DNA of 64,000 nucleotides from UBA4615 sp964399635 (GCA_964399635.1 CAYNRU010000043.1:124001-188000), one strand, 5' to 3'. Shown: positions 43,737 to 52,757, counted from the first letter of the stretch. Program-made: numbers and translations. Notes: generated by a model not told the origin, from the sequence alone.

Positions 43737-44049
43737 GGTGGTCTCCCAGGATGTTTGGCCATTTTAGCCATTGACGACCATGGGCGCAAAGCGGTGCGGC
43801 ATGCGCGTCGGCCCGTGCTGAAGAAGCCATTCATCAAGGTCGGCTCGTGGCCGGCAGCAGTCGGTCAAATCGGCGCGGCGGAGATCGGCTTCAGCCCAAT
43901 AGCAGACAGAATCGAGCCTGCGACTCTTTTCCAAAGCAGACTCCTCAGCCGCGGTCGGCGGCCAGAGCGACTACCCCATCCGCCTCAGGGTTCGGGGTAT
44001 CTCGTGGCGACTTCCGTTCCTTGGAACAACAAGATCACCACGTTCAGGC
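43737..44049. other. 313-bp stretch without recognisable genes
   Basis: No intact or recognisable coding sequence on either strand. The stretch includes the presumed promoter of the Phd-CcdB pair (43737-43800). Its composition resembles other scar-zone sequence; a short GGCCGGCAGCAG at 43849-43860 also occurs at 40205-40216, which could reflect a shared insertion scar or chance. Confidence 0.5.
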
Positions 44050-44206
44050 TCAGAACCCGCCCGTGAACTGAAAGCGATTGGCGGGATGCCACAGCATCGC
44101 CACCGATGCCACCTGCCCGCGTGACCGCGTTTTGCGACGCAGCACGAGGCAAGGCTGACCACCATCATCTTGCTGAAATCGAGTTGCATGTAGTCCGCAG
44201 CCAACG
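44050..44206 (-). pseudogene. hutC: 3' remnant of the histidine-utilisation repressor gene
   Basis: The minus strand reads LAADYMQLDFSKM, then after a one-base shift GGQPCLVLRRKTRSRGQVAS and VAMLWHPANRFQFTGGF to the TGA at 44050. This is the end of the UTRA ligand domain of HutC (CLVLRRRTW, then hydrophobic strands and HPxxRxxxxGxF). The GntR HTH and most of the UTRA domain are gone. It directly abuts a hutF fragment on the other strand at about 44206. Confidence 0.75.
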
Positions 44207-44800
44207 CCGGGTTGCTGGTGCCTGGTGCATGCCACGCACATGACGGCCGACGAGTCGCAGCGTGCGGCGCGCAGCGGTGCAGTTGCAGGCATCTGCCCCA
44301 GCACAGAGGCCAACCTGGGTGACGGCATCTTCGACATGGCGGCGTGGCGCAGCCCCGGCGGGCGCTGGGGCATCGGTTCCGACAGCCACGCCTGCGTCAA
44401 TGCGGCGGAAGAGCTGATGCTGCTTGAATACAGCCAGCGGCTCGCCACCCGCCAGCGCAACGTGCTTGCGCGGGACGGCGAGCGCGATGTGGCGACCGCC
44501 ATGACGCTGGATGCCGTGCTGGGCGGAGCCCAGGCCAGCGGCCGGGCCATCGCTGGCCTAGCGGTTGGTCAGCAGGCAGATTGCATCGTGCTCGATGCAC
44601 AACACCCACTGCTGCGCCAGTTGCCGACACCCCAGGCCATGCTGTCGGCCCACGTCTTTGCCAGCCATCGTCGCAGCGCCGTGCGCGAAGTGTGGGTGGG
44701 CGGACGACTGCGGGTGCACGAAGGCGTCCATCCCTTGAACGAGGAGACCTCCAGCGCCTTCATCGCCGCGCGCCACGACCTGCTGTCCTCGACATCATGA
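44207..44800 (+). pseudogene. hutF: 3' part of formimidoylglutamate deiminase gene
   Basis: About 198 codons. WCLVHATHMTADESQRAARS, GAVAGICPSTEANLGDGIFD, GIGSDSHACVNAAEELMLLE and GLAVGQQADCIVLDAQHPLL follow the C-terminal part of HutF (amidohydrolase superfamily). The metal His in HATH and Asp in SDSH are present, but the first half of the barrel with the HxH pair is missing. A GTG at 44225 could initiate translation but the product would lack the metal site. Histidine-degradation genes hutU/H/I are not nearby. Confidence 0.8.
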
Positions 44801-44817
44801 ACAACAGGCTTCAGGCA

Positions 44818-45190
44818 TCAGGCTGTGATCGGGTACGAGGCACGTTTACCGCGATGACCGAGCCGCGGCAGGGTGAGTCGAAGCTCGAATAAGTGGCAGC
44901 GTCCCATCCGGTGATCGCTCTTCAGATGCCCGATCACCGGCTCGATCGCCTGGCGGCGCTTGAGCGTCCTGAGCTCGAGCACGGTGCGCCGCGTCTTCTT
45001 GCCGCGGTGCTTGATCTCGGTCTCGCGGTTGTCGGCCTCCACGCCGCGGTAGCCCAGATCGACCCACGCCGTTCTCGGCTTCGCTCCGGTATCCTGCATC
45101 AGGATCGTCGTCTGCTCGATCTGCTCGGCGAGCGTGTGCCCGTCGTACGGATGGCCCTCGAAGGCGCGTGCGCCCACAATTAGAGTGCCG
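44818..45190 (-). pseudogene. IS5-type transposase fragment
   Basis: The minus frame reads TLIVGARAFEGHPYDGHTLA, then TILMQDTGAKPRTAWVDLGY, RGVEADN and RRQAIEPVIGHLKSDHRMGR. This is the C-terminal catalytic half of an IS5/IS4-like DDE transposase, including the last Glu (AIEPVIGHLK). The N-terminal half and the ends of the element are missing, and the last 23 residues after HRMGRCHL diverge, so the copy is inactive. It marks the right edge of the scar zone. Confidence 0.8.
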
Positions 45191-45208
45191 CGCCGACCAC
45201 CCGCCCGC

Positions 45209-46000
45209 TCAGACGCTACGTTCGGCGAAGAAGCGCTCGATGTGCGCCGCGACCTCGAGCGGTCGCGCCATCGCCGGAAGATGGCCCGAGCCCTGCATGA
45301 CGACGAGCTCGCTGTCCGGTATCAAGGAGGCCGTGTAGCGCATGTGCTCTGTCTTGTAGAAGGGGTCGAGGTCTCCGTGCACGATCAGCGTCGGCACGCG
45401 TAACCGGGGCAACGCGCCTGCCCAGTCGACAGGCTGCGCTGCTTCCATCATGAAGAGCCGGTCGGCCGCCTCGGGCGTGGCCCGCGCCAGGATGTACTCG
45501 CCCCAGCGTCGGATGTGCTCGGAGTCGGGCTCTGGCGTGCAGCGCTCGACGAACCATCGCAGCCGCTCCGCGTGGGTATCGCCCGGCCATTGCGACGGCG
45601 GTACCCGCGGGACTACGGGCAGCTCGGGCGAGCGCACCTCGCCGCAGCCATTCATCAGCACCAGCCCGTCGAAGCGCTCGGGCCGGGCGAGAACGGCCCG
45701 CATCGCGGTCACGGTGCCGCGCGAGAAGCCGGCAAGTACGCAGCGCTCGATGCCGGTCGCGTCCATCACGCGGAACACGTCCTCGACCAGCGCCTCGGGC
45801 GAGATGCACTCGACGGGCACGCGAGTCAGGCCCGCGCCCCGGTGGTCGTAGACCACGGTGCGCCAACGGGCGCTGAGCGGCGCGAGGGTCGCGATCCAGT
45901 CCTCGACGTTGCTGACCCAGCCACCATGGGCGAGCAGGGTACGCGGCCCCGCGCCGAACGCGAGGGTGAAGACACGATTGCGGTCGATGTCCAGGAACAC
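45209..46000 (-). CDS. Alpha/beta hydrolase
   Basis: 263 residues from GTG 46000, chosen because GGGAGGAGG lies just upstream. Core features: HGGWVSNVEDWIATLAPLSA oxyanion region, YDHRGAGLT, the nucleophile elbow LAGFSRGTVTA, the Asp of HGDLDPFYK and His in MQGSGHLPAM. Typical of esterase/lactonase/C-C hydrolase-like enzymes. It follows 102 bp after a LuxR-fused hydrolase on the same strand, and the two may be co-regulated. The substrate is unknown. Confidence 0.85.
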   Translation of the reverse strand: MFLDIDRNRVFTLAFGAGPRTLLAHGGWVSNVEDWIATLAPLSARWRTVVYDHRGAGLTRVPVECISPEALVEDVFRVMDATGIERCVLAGFSRGTVTAMRAVLARPERFDGLVLMNGCGEVRSPELPVVPRVPPSQWPGDTHAERLRWFVERCTPEPDSEHIRRWGEYILARATPEAADRLFMMEAAQPVDWAGALPRLRVPTLIVHGDLDPFYKTEHMRYTASLIPDSELVVMQGSGHLPAMARPLEVAAHIERFFAERSV

Positions 46001-46102
46001 GTCGCCTCCTCCCGCGGCCGTCTTCCAAGACGCGCCATACGGGCCATTACAGCATCGGTGTGCGCGCCCGGCCACGGGACGGGCGTCCCGACCCGGCGGC
46101 CG

Positions 46103-47164
46103 TCAGAGGCCCAGGTCCCGGGACAGGGCGACCGCGCGGGCGCGGCCGTCGACCCCGAGCTTCGCGTAAAGCGCGGAGAGCGCGTTGCGCACCGTCTTGT
46201 CCGCCACGCCCAGCCGTGCGGCGATCTGCGCGTTGTCCAGGCCCCGTGCGACCAGCGCGGCGAGCTCGCGTTCGCGCGGGGTAAGCCGCGGGATGCGCCC
46301 CGCGCCGGCGACGAAGTCGACGGTGGCGTCGCAGAAGCGGGCGAACGCCGGCTCGTGCCCTAGCGGCACGTGGTTGGCCGAGGGCAGCGACTCGAAGCGA
46401 GCGCCTGGGATTGCAGCGGCGATGTCATGGCCAAGAGCGACGGGACAGGCACGGTCGCCCTCGCAGTGCAGAACGAGGGTCGGTACCTTCACACGCGGTG
46501 CGAGCGCGCGCACATCGAGCAACGCGCGGCCCCTCAGTATCGCGGCAGCGCGCTGCCCGTCACAGCTGTGGCGCTGATGCTCGTTCATGCCTGCGCGCAC
46601 TTCGGGCGGGCTGTCCGGTATGAAGCGGCTGCTGAAGAACTCCCGGACAGCCGGATCGTCGCGGCTCCATCCAACTTCCACGAGTCGCCACTGCGCTTCG
46701 AGGTACGCGCGCTCCTCGTCCGTCGAGCACCGTTGCAGCGCGCCGTTCAGGTAGCCACCCAGAAGCACCAGGTGCGAGACGCGCTCGGGGTGACGGACCG
46801 CATATGCGATGGCCGTCGGCGCCGCCCCGCTCACGCCGAGCAGGGCGACCCGCGGCTCGCCGTTTGCTTCGATCACGGCCTCGAGCTCCTCCACCCACGA
46901 TTCGAGTTCCGCGGGCTGGTCGTCCGTACCCGACAGGCCGCAGCCGCGCTCGTCGTAGCGCACGAGCCGGAACGACCGGCTTAGCCGCTCGACCCACGGG
47001 CGCCACAGTGGGGAGCGCAGGTCGTAGTCGACATTCGTGAGCCAGTGCGCGACCCGGACCAACGTCGGAGCGTCCGGGCGGCCACTGCGGGCCCAGGCGA
47101 TGCGTGCCCCGGAAGAAACCCGGGCGAAGCGGACTTCCTGGGCGGTCCCTTGCTCGATGCTCAT
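46103..47164 (-). CDS. Alpha/beta hydrolase fused to a C-terminal LuxR-type HTH
   Basis: 353 residues. Residues about 20-275 are an alpha/beta hydrolase: YDERGCGLSGTDDQPA, the nucleophile elbow ALLGVSGAAPTAIAYA, an Asp in HCEGDRACPVAL and a His in SANHVPLGHEP. Residues about 290-353 are a LuxR/GerE HTH: RLTPRERELAALVARGLDNA, QIAARLGVADKTVRNALSAL, YAKLGVDGRARAVAL. The enzyme fold may sense or process the inducer while the HTH binds DNA. The natural target is the adjacent hydrolase gene (45209-46000). Confidence 0.87.
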   Translation of the reverse strand: MSIEQGTAQEVRFARVSSGARIAWARSGRPDAPTLVRVAHWLTNVDYDLRSPLWRPWVERLSRSFRLVRYDERGCGLSGTDDQPAELESWVEELEAVIEANGEPRVALLGVSGAAPTAIAYAVRHPERVSHLVLLGGYLNGALQRCSTDEERAYLEAQWRLVEVGWSRDDPAVREFFSSRFIPDSPPEVRAGMNEHQRHSCDGQRAAAILRGRALLDVRALAPRVKVPTLVLHCEGDRACPVALGHDIAAAIPGARFESLPSANHVPLGHEPAFARFCDATVDFVAGAGRIPRLTPRERELAALVARGLDNAQIAARLGVADKTVRNALSALYAKLGVDGRARAVALSRDLGL

Positions 47165-47328
47165 CCTCGGGTGGCCTCTGCGCCAGTGAAGGGCGGGTAG
47201 GTGTCCTGTCAGCAGCGACGCGGCGCTGCGGGTGCCGTCGGGCGAGATTCGTCCCTATGCCGCAGTTTCGTCGACGCGGGGCAGCATGTCCAACGTTGGC
47301 CCACCTCGGGCAAGACGCATTCGAAGTG

Positions 47329-48390
47329 CTACCGCTTCTTGTCTGCGACGTGTGCATGGCCGGCTATCCCCGGCCTGGTCTGCTGTGTTGCATGCCTCGC
47401 CTGCGAAGGCCCATCTGCCGAGGCAAACCAGCGCTCCCGCAACAACGCCTCCTCGCGCAGCACTTCGGCATGCGCTCGCTGGACTAGTTTCACGAACGCG
47501 TCCATGGCGGGCGACACCGTTCGTTTGCGCAAACGGACGATGTTCCATTCGACGCGTATCCACTGCGCCTCGAGCAGGGGCACGATCTGTCCACGTTCGA
47601 GTTCTGCCCGCACCATCCCCAATGACGCGAACGTGAATGCATTCGCGTTCGGGTCCGCCACGATGCTTTTCGCAAACTGAATCGTCGGACATTCGATCGC
47701 CGGGAAAGGAGGCGGTGAGGCCCCGCCGTGGAGCGAAGGCGGGCGCCGCGCGGCGAGGATCGGCTTCAGCACGCGCGGCGGCAGCATCACCACCTGGGCG
47801 AATGGATAGTCAAGCACTTCAGCGAACTTGAGTGCCGTCCTGCCTGCCAGCGGATGCCCGGCACGCACGACGACATACCCGGCAAGGGGCGTGAGCTCGG
47901 CGATGACTGCGAAGTCGTCATCGCCCTCCATCACACTGGCCTCGGCGATGGCGAGATCGAGCGTCCGCGCGCGAAGCGAGCGGGCCACCACCGCCGGGTC
48001 GTTCAGCAGGGTACGCACCCGAACGCCCGGATGCGCGGCGGCAAATCGCGCGGCGCAGACCGGGCCGAGCACCTCGGCCGCGTAGGGGCCCAGCCCCACC
48101 GAGAGCTCTCCGGTCGCGAGCCCCTTGGCGAGCGCCACCTCGCGCTCGAGATCGCCGACCTCCGCCAGCACGTGGCCCGCATGCTGCAGGAACACGCGTC
48201 CGAAATCGGTCGGCTCGTGACCGGAGCGGCTGCGATTGAACAGGCGCAACCCGACTCGCTCCTCGAGTTCCTTGATGCCGCGGCTCAGCGAGGGCTGCGC
48301 GATGCCGAGCGCCTCCGCGGCGCGGCTGAAGCTGCCGTGCTCCGCCAGCGCCTGCGCGTGGCGAAGCAGACGAAGGTCGACCGACACCAC
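47329..48390 (-). CDS. LysR-family transcriptional regulator
   Basis: 353 residues, about 40 longer than usual because of a C-terminal tail rich in His/Gln/Arg (SQARHATQQTRPGIAGHAH). HTH: LRLLRHAQALAEHGSFSRAA, EALGIAQPSLSRGIKELEER. Effector domain: GELSVGLGPYAAEVLGPVCA and LDLAIAEASVMEGDDDFAVI. It is divergent from the DUF1254 gene; the 229-bp gap holds two dyads suited to LysR binding (48423-48437 and 48443-48457), so it probably regulates that gene and itself. Confidence 0.87.
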   Translation of the reverse strand: MVSVDLRLLRHAQALAEHGSFSRAAEALGIAQPSLSRGIKELEERVGLRLFNRSRSGHEPTDFGRVFLQHAGHVLAEVGDLEREVALAKGLATGELSVGLGPYAAEVLGPVCAARFAAAHPGVRVRTLLNDPAVVARSLRARTLDLAIAEASVMEGDDDFAVIAELTPLAGYVVVRAGHPLAGRTALKFAEVLDYPFAQVVMLPPRVLKPILAARRPPSLHGGASPPPFPAIECPTIQFAKSIVADPNANAFTFASLGMVRAELERGQIVPLLEAQWIRVEWNIVRLRKRTVSPAMDAFVKLVQRAHAEVLREEALLRERWFASADGPSQARHATQQTRPGIAGHAHVADKKR

Positions 48391-48422
48391 GAAGCGCTCC
48401 CCGGACCCGGACAGGCTAAATT

Positions 48423-48457
48423 ATGCCCAAATCGCATGGAACCCATAGGCAATATGG
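48423..48457. promoter_or_regulatory. Two dyad motifs in the LysR/DUF1254 divergent promoter
   Basis: ATGCCCAAATCGCAT (48423-48437, ATGC-N7-GCAT) and CCATAGGCAATATGG (48443-48457, CCATA-N5-TATGG) lie 33-67 bp upstream of the LysR start and about 165-195 bp upstream of the DUF1254 start. Both are 15-bp dyads with LysR-type spacing, and their tandem layout fits a recognition plus activation site. Confidence 0.45.
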
Positions 48458-48619
48458 ACTTGTGCCATAGACACCCGCCGAGCACACTTCGGCCCGATGT
48501 CGGCAGGCGCGGTCGCCCGCTGCGGGTATTCGACCCTCCGAGGCGCCATGGAAGGCGATCGTTCCGCTGCTCCGGGACTGCCGGCATCGTTGAAGCACTT
48601 CTTTCCAACTTTGCGACCC

Positions 48620-50104
48620 ATGAGAATGACCATGACCGCCAAACACCTGCTGTCAATGCTGATCCTGACGCTGACGCCACTTGCAAGCGTCCATGCGCAG
48701 CAGGTCCCACTGCCAAAGACCGCTGCCGATGTGCCCGCACCGCCTGCTGGCACGGCGATGAGCAAAGCCTATGTGCAGACGGTTGGCAGGATGGCTTATG
48801 TCTGGGGTTATGCGCTGGTCAACTCGCACAACCGTCGAGCCGGATTCGCCTACCTGTCTGGCCAGAACGGCAATGTCGCCGGCCTGAACGGCGGTGTGGT
48901 GCCGATGGCGCCGATCAATCAGTCGGCCATGCTGACCGACTATGTCGATCCTGCGCAGACCTTCGTGACCTGCCCGAACCAGGACGTGGTCTACGGCGCG
49001 GGCTATTACGCACTCGACAAGGAGCCGGTGGTCTTTCAGGTGCCGAACTTCGGCGACCGTTTCTGGGTCTATGCGCTCTACGACGCACGAACCGACCAGT
49101 TCGCCCAGATCGGCAAACCCTACGGCACCAAGCCCGGCTTCTACATGATGGTCGGTCCCAACTGGAAGGGCACCAAGCCTGCGGGCATCACGGCGGTCGT
49201 GCGGTCGTCCACCGAACTCGCGTTCTCGATCCCGCGCATCTTCAAGGGAGACAGCGCAGACGAGACCAAGGCCGTCCAGCCGCTGATCAATCAGGTGATG
49301 TTCTACCCCCTGAGCCAGTTCAACGGAAAGATGAAGACCACCGATTGGAGCAAGCTGCCGAAGTGGCCCACGCCCCCCGGCGCAGTCGGCGAAACCAAAT
49401 GGGTCGTACCCGAGAAGTTCTATGAACAGCTGCCCGGTGTGATGAAGCTCGTGCCGCCTATGCCGGGCGAGGAGTCGCTCTATGCCTGGATTGCGTCAGT
49501 GTGGGCGGCCGCCGAGAAGGACCCGGCCATCAAGGCCGCGCTGATCGAGTCGTTCGTGGCTGCCGACAAGGACACGATCGCACCCTTCTTCCGTTGGGAC
49601 CAGAACGGGCGATCTGCGGGCAATGGCTGGAACTCACCGGTCAACAACGCGCAATGGGGTAACGACTATCTGAATCGGACGGCGACCGCGAAGTCGAACA
49701 TGTACGACAACCGGCCGATCGAGACTAAGTACATCTATCGCGACTACGACAGCGAGGGCCGTCAGCTCGAGGGCAAGTACAGCTACAGCGTCACCTTCGC
49801 CAAAGGGCAGGAACCGCCGGTGAAGGGGTTCTGGTCATTGACGGTCTACAACGACAAGCATGTGTTCCATCCCAACGCGCTCAAGCGCTATTCGCTCGGC
49901 ACCAAGAGCAAATCGTTCATGAAGTACAACCCGGATGGTTCGTTGACCCTGTATTTCGGAGCCAAGTCACCCGGCCAGGACAAGGAGTCCAACTGGGTGC
50001 CGGCACCCGAGGGAGAGTTCTCGCTCTATATCCGCGCCTACTGGGCGGACCCGTCGATCATCAATGGGTCCTGGACGCCGCCCAACGTCGTTCGCAGCAA
50101 CTGA
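48620..50104 (+). CDS. Exported DUF1254/DUF1214 domain protein
   Basis: 494 residues from ATG 48620; the frame is open to 48497 but a signal peptide (KHLLSMLILTLTPLASVHAQ) begins here. DUF1254 region: AYVWGYALVNSHNRRAGFAY, then PNQDVVYGAGYYALDKEPVV and FQVPNFGDRFWVYALYDAR. DUF1214 region near the C-terminus: VKGFWSLTVYNDKHVFHPNA, RYSLGTKSK and a final YWADPSIINGSWTPP. The family is common in Burkholderiales and its function is unknown. Codon bias is less GC-rich than the chromosome average. Divergent LysR gene upstream. Confidence 0.87.
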   Translation: MRMTMTAKHLLSMLILTLTPLASVHAQQVPLPKTAADVPAPPAGTAMSKAYVQTVGRMAYVWGYALVNSHNRRAGFAYLSGQNGNVAGLNGGVVPMAPINQSAMLTDYVDPAQTFVTCPNQDVVYGAGYYALDKEPVVFQVPNFGDRFWVYALYDARTDQFAQIGKPYGTKPGFYMMVGPNWKGTKPAGITAVVRSSTELAFSIPRIFKGDSADETKAVQPLINQVMFYPLSQFNGKMKTTDWSKLPKWPTPPGAVGETKWVVPEKFYEQLPGVMKLVPPMPGEESLYAWIASVWAAAEKDPAIKAALIESFVAADKDTIAPFFRWDQNGRSAGNGWNSPVNNAQWGNDYLNRTATAKSNMYDNRPIETKYIYRDYDSEGRQLEGKYSYSVTFAKGQEPPVKGFWSLTVYNDKHVFHPNALKRYSLGTKSKSFMKYNPDGSLTLYFGAKSPGQDKESNWVPAPEGEFSLYIRAYWADPSIINGSWTPPNVVRSN

Positions 50105-50192
50105 TCGACTGGCGGCTTCGGGGCAGGCGGCGTCATCCGCAAGGACTGACGCGCCGTGCGATGCAGGTCGCGCGGCTCGCCTCGCGCGGGCG

Positions 50193-51107
50193 CTACTTCA
50201 CGGCTCCGGCGGCCTTCTTCGCCGACGGCAGGCCGAGCCCCGCCGCGAACCGCTCGAACTCCGGCAGCCAGATCGGCAGGCCCGCGCGGCTGCTGAACAT
50301 GCCGTGCGCGTCGCCCGGCGCGAAGGTGCCGAAGGCAACCATCGAGGCGCGGCCGCCCGCGCCGACGTAGGCGGCGTGCATCGCCTCCCAGGTCGGCCGG
50401 CTCCAGTAGCTGTCGTTGTCGCCGTAGAACCAGAGCGAGGGCACGCGGGTCTCGCGCCCGTAGGCGGCGAAGGCGCGCGCGAGCCCGCCCTCCCAGGCGA
50501 CGCAGTCGCTGTTGCGCAGCCCGCCCGCGAAGTTCACCAGGCCGAGCACGCCGGGCCGGTCCAGCGCGCCGAACGCCAGCGTCGTCAGCCCGCCATGCGA
50601 CTGGCCGAGCACGATCGTGCGGGCAGTGTCGGCCTCGGGCAGGGTCGCAACATGATCGAGCACCGCGGCAACGTCCTCGGCCTGCGTGCGGCCGTTGCTC
50701 TCCACGTTGCAGCCCACGCCCATGTAGGTGCCGGTCGACTTGGAGAAGCCCTGGCGCATGGGCAGCACGACGAGGAAGCCGCGCTCGACGAGGGCCCGCG
50801 TCGCCACGGTGTACCGCGCACGTGCCTGCCACCTCGGGTCGCCCGGGGCCTTGCCGTGGTTGATCACCGCGACCGGGAACGGGCCGTCGCCGGGCGGCGA
50901 GAACAGTGTCACCTGCAGCGTGGCCGCCCAGATGCCGGGCTTAGTGACAGAGATCACCCGCTCGCGCAGGGCGGTGTCGAGCGGCGGCTCGGTGGGCTGT
51001 TGCGCGCGGACGATGGCGGGCACGGCCGCCGCGGCGAGCGCCGCACAGGCGAACATGGTTGCCGCGATGCGGTGGCGTATGGCCGGGGGCTTGCGCGTCA
51101 TGGTCAT
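50193..51107 (-). CDS. Exported alpha/beta hydrolase (dienelactone hydrolase-like)
   Basis: 304 residues from ATG 51107; an in-frame ATG at 51155 is possible. Signal peptide RHRIAATMFACAALAAAAVP then AIVRAQQ. The hydrolase core has the oxyanion stretch VAVINHGKAPGDPRWQARAR, the Ser nucleophile in VLGQSHGGLTTLAFG, an Asp in FYGDNDSYWS and His in GDAHGMF. It looks like a periplasmic esterase of unknown substrate. It lies 69 bp downstream of the wHTH-TPR regulator on the same strand. Confidence 0.85.
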   Translation of the reverse strand: MTMTRKPPAIRHRIAATMFACAALAAAAVPAIVRAQQPTEPPLDTALRERVISVTKPGIWAATLQVTLFSPPGDGPFPVAVINHGKAPGDPRWQARARYTVATRALVERGFLVVLPMRQGFSKSTGTYMGVGCNVESNGRTQAEDVAAVLDHVATLPEADTARTIVLGQSHGGLTTLAFGALDRPGVLGLVNFAGGLRNSDCVAWEGGLARAFAAYGRETRVPSLWFYGDNDSYWSRPTWEAMHAAYVGAGGRASMVAFGTFAPGDAHGMFSSRAGLPIWLPEFERFAAGLGLPSAKKAAGAVK

Positions 51108-51176
51108 GGGAAGGCCGCCCGAGGTGCGGCCTTGAGGTTCGGGTTCGCGATGCATTGGTCTGCAAGAACCTGTCAG

Positions 51177-52757
51177 TCAGGTCATCCCGATGAGCTGCGC
51201 GCCACGGCGGAACAGCGCTTCTCCTTCGGGCTCGAAGGGGAACGTGGTCAGGAACTCCGCGACGCTGTATCGCGGAGACATCTTCCGAGCGGCAGCTGCA
51301 TGGGTACGTGCCTGGTCGAGCGAGCCTGCCAGCGCCAAGGAAAAGGCCGCGATCGCCTGGATATGCGGAAATGCGTTCGGCCTGGCTGCCGCCTTCACGG
51401 CCCAGTCGGCAGCTTCCTCGATCTGACCGAGCCGCACCAGCGCCATGGCGCGTGTGGCGAGCATACCGAAGAGCATCGGGTCATAAGGGCTCAAGTGACG
51501 CGAGCGATCCGAGAAAGCGATGGCGGCTCGTGCATCGCCAACAATCGAATGCACGAAGGAGAGGTTGTAGTGGCCCAGGGCGAAGTTAGGGCTGAGTTCG
51601 ATGGACTGCCCCATCTCGACCAAGGACTCGTCGGGGCGCTCGAGCAGCCAAAGCGCCCGTCCCATCGCCCAGTGCACCGCAGGATCGCGTTCGTCGGCCA
51701 TGAGCCCTTGCGCGGCAGCGTCGTAGGCCAGGTCGATTTCCTGCCCGCGTGGCCCCCAGTTCTGGAAGGCGGACTGGAAATGCGTGAAAGACAGACCCGC
51801 CCAGGCGCGCGAAAAAGCCGGATCGAGACGCAGGGCGGCTTGGAAGAAATGACGGGCCTTGTCGTTGTCGGCTTTGCGGTACCGGTACATGTGCCATAGG
51901 CCACGGTGGTGCGCCTCCCACGCGTCAAGCGAACTCGGCGGCTTGAGCAGGGCGCGGTTGCGCTCGTTGGTCTCGATTTCCGATGCGATCGAGGCAACGA
52001 TCTGGTTGCAGATCTCGTCGAAGACGACGAACGCGTTGTCCAGCGCGTGATCGAAGGTCTCGACCCAGACGATCCGCGCGCTGCGCGTTTCGGCCAACTC
52101 GACGGATATGGTGCGGCGGTTGCCGTGCGTCCGAACGGATCCGCTGACCACATAGTCGACGTTGAGGATCCGGCCCGCTTCCTGAGGGCCAATGCCACGC
52201 TCATGCAGTGCGAACACGGTCCCCTGCGCGATGACGAAGAGGCTTCGCAGCCTGGCGAGCCGGCTGATTACGTCGTACGCGAGCGCGTCAGCGACCCCGC
52301 CGTGGACACGGGCCGATGTGGCGTGGTCCACGAAGGGCATGACCGAGACAGAGCCGCGGCGAGGTGCCACTGCAGCGGCGTCATTGCGGCCGTCGATCGC
52401 GCGCGGGTCGGCGATGCCTGGGCCAGACACGCGGGGTTCGAAGAGCGGCAGGGCGGCGGACTCGGTGACCGGCAGCACGAACCGATAGCCCCTGCCGGGG
52501 ATGGTGGCGATCGCCTTGGAGCCGATCACCTTGCGCAGGCTCGACACCTGCACCGACAGGTTGTTCTCCTCCACGACTCGTCCCGACCATGCCGACAGCA
52601 GCGCCTCGTCCTTGGTGACCACGCGGTCGCGATGCGCGATCAGGCACAGCAGCAGGTCGAACGCACGCGCGCCCAACTCGGCCGGCACTCCGTCGTCCAG
52701 CAGCAGCCGTTCTGCAGGCCTGATCTCGAAGCGGCCGAATCGCAAGGCGTTCTGCAA
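51177..52757 (-). CDS. Winged-helix (OmpR/CadC-type) transcriptional regulator with TPR domain
   Basis: 526 residues. Trans_reg_C DNA-binding domain at about 4-97: RFGRFEIRPAERLLLDDGVP, LGARAFDLLLCLIAHRDRVV, TIPGRGYRFVLPV. Residues about 135-245 form a TolB/adenylate-cyclase-associated region (VMPFVDHATSARVHGGVADA, VVSGSVRTHGNRRTISVELA). TPR-like helices follow (AWAGLSFTHFQ, then ELSPNFALGHYNLSFVHSIV). No transmembrane segment is present, unlike CadC. Such regulators control envelope or virulence genes in other genera; the target here may be the downstream hydrolase or the divergent methyltransferase gene. Direct repeats at 52791-52807 may be its binding site. Confidence 0.85.
   Translation of the reverse strand: MQNALRFGRFEIRPAERLLLDDGVPAELGARAFDLLLCLIAHRDRVVTKDEALLSAWSGRVVEENNLSVQVSSLRKVIGSKAIATIPGRGYRFVLPVTESAALPLFEPRVSGPGIADPRAIDGRNDAAAVAPRRGSVSVMPFVDHATSARVHGGVADALAYDVISRLARLRSLFVIAQGTVFALHERGIGPQEAGRILNVDYVVSGSVRTHGNRRTISVELAETRSARIVWVETFDHALDNAFVVFDEICNQIVASIASEIETNERNRALLKPPSSLDAWEAHHRGLWHMYRYRKADNDKARHFFQAALRLDPAFSRAWAGLSFTHFQSAFQNWGPRGQEIDLAYDAAAQGLMADERDPAVHWAMGRALWLLERPDESLVEMGQSIELSPNFALGHYNLSFVHSIVGDARAAIAFSDRSRHLSPYDPMLFGMLATRAMALVRLGQIEEAADWAVKAAARPNAFPHIQAIAAFSLALAGSLDQARTHAAAARKMSPRYSVAEFLTTFPFEPEGEALFRRGAQLIGMT

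Noticed and set aside
44225..44800. Stand-alone amidohydrolase starting at GTG 44225
   Set aside because: It lacks the N-terminal HxH metal ligands and half the barrel, so it is treated as a hutF remnant.
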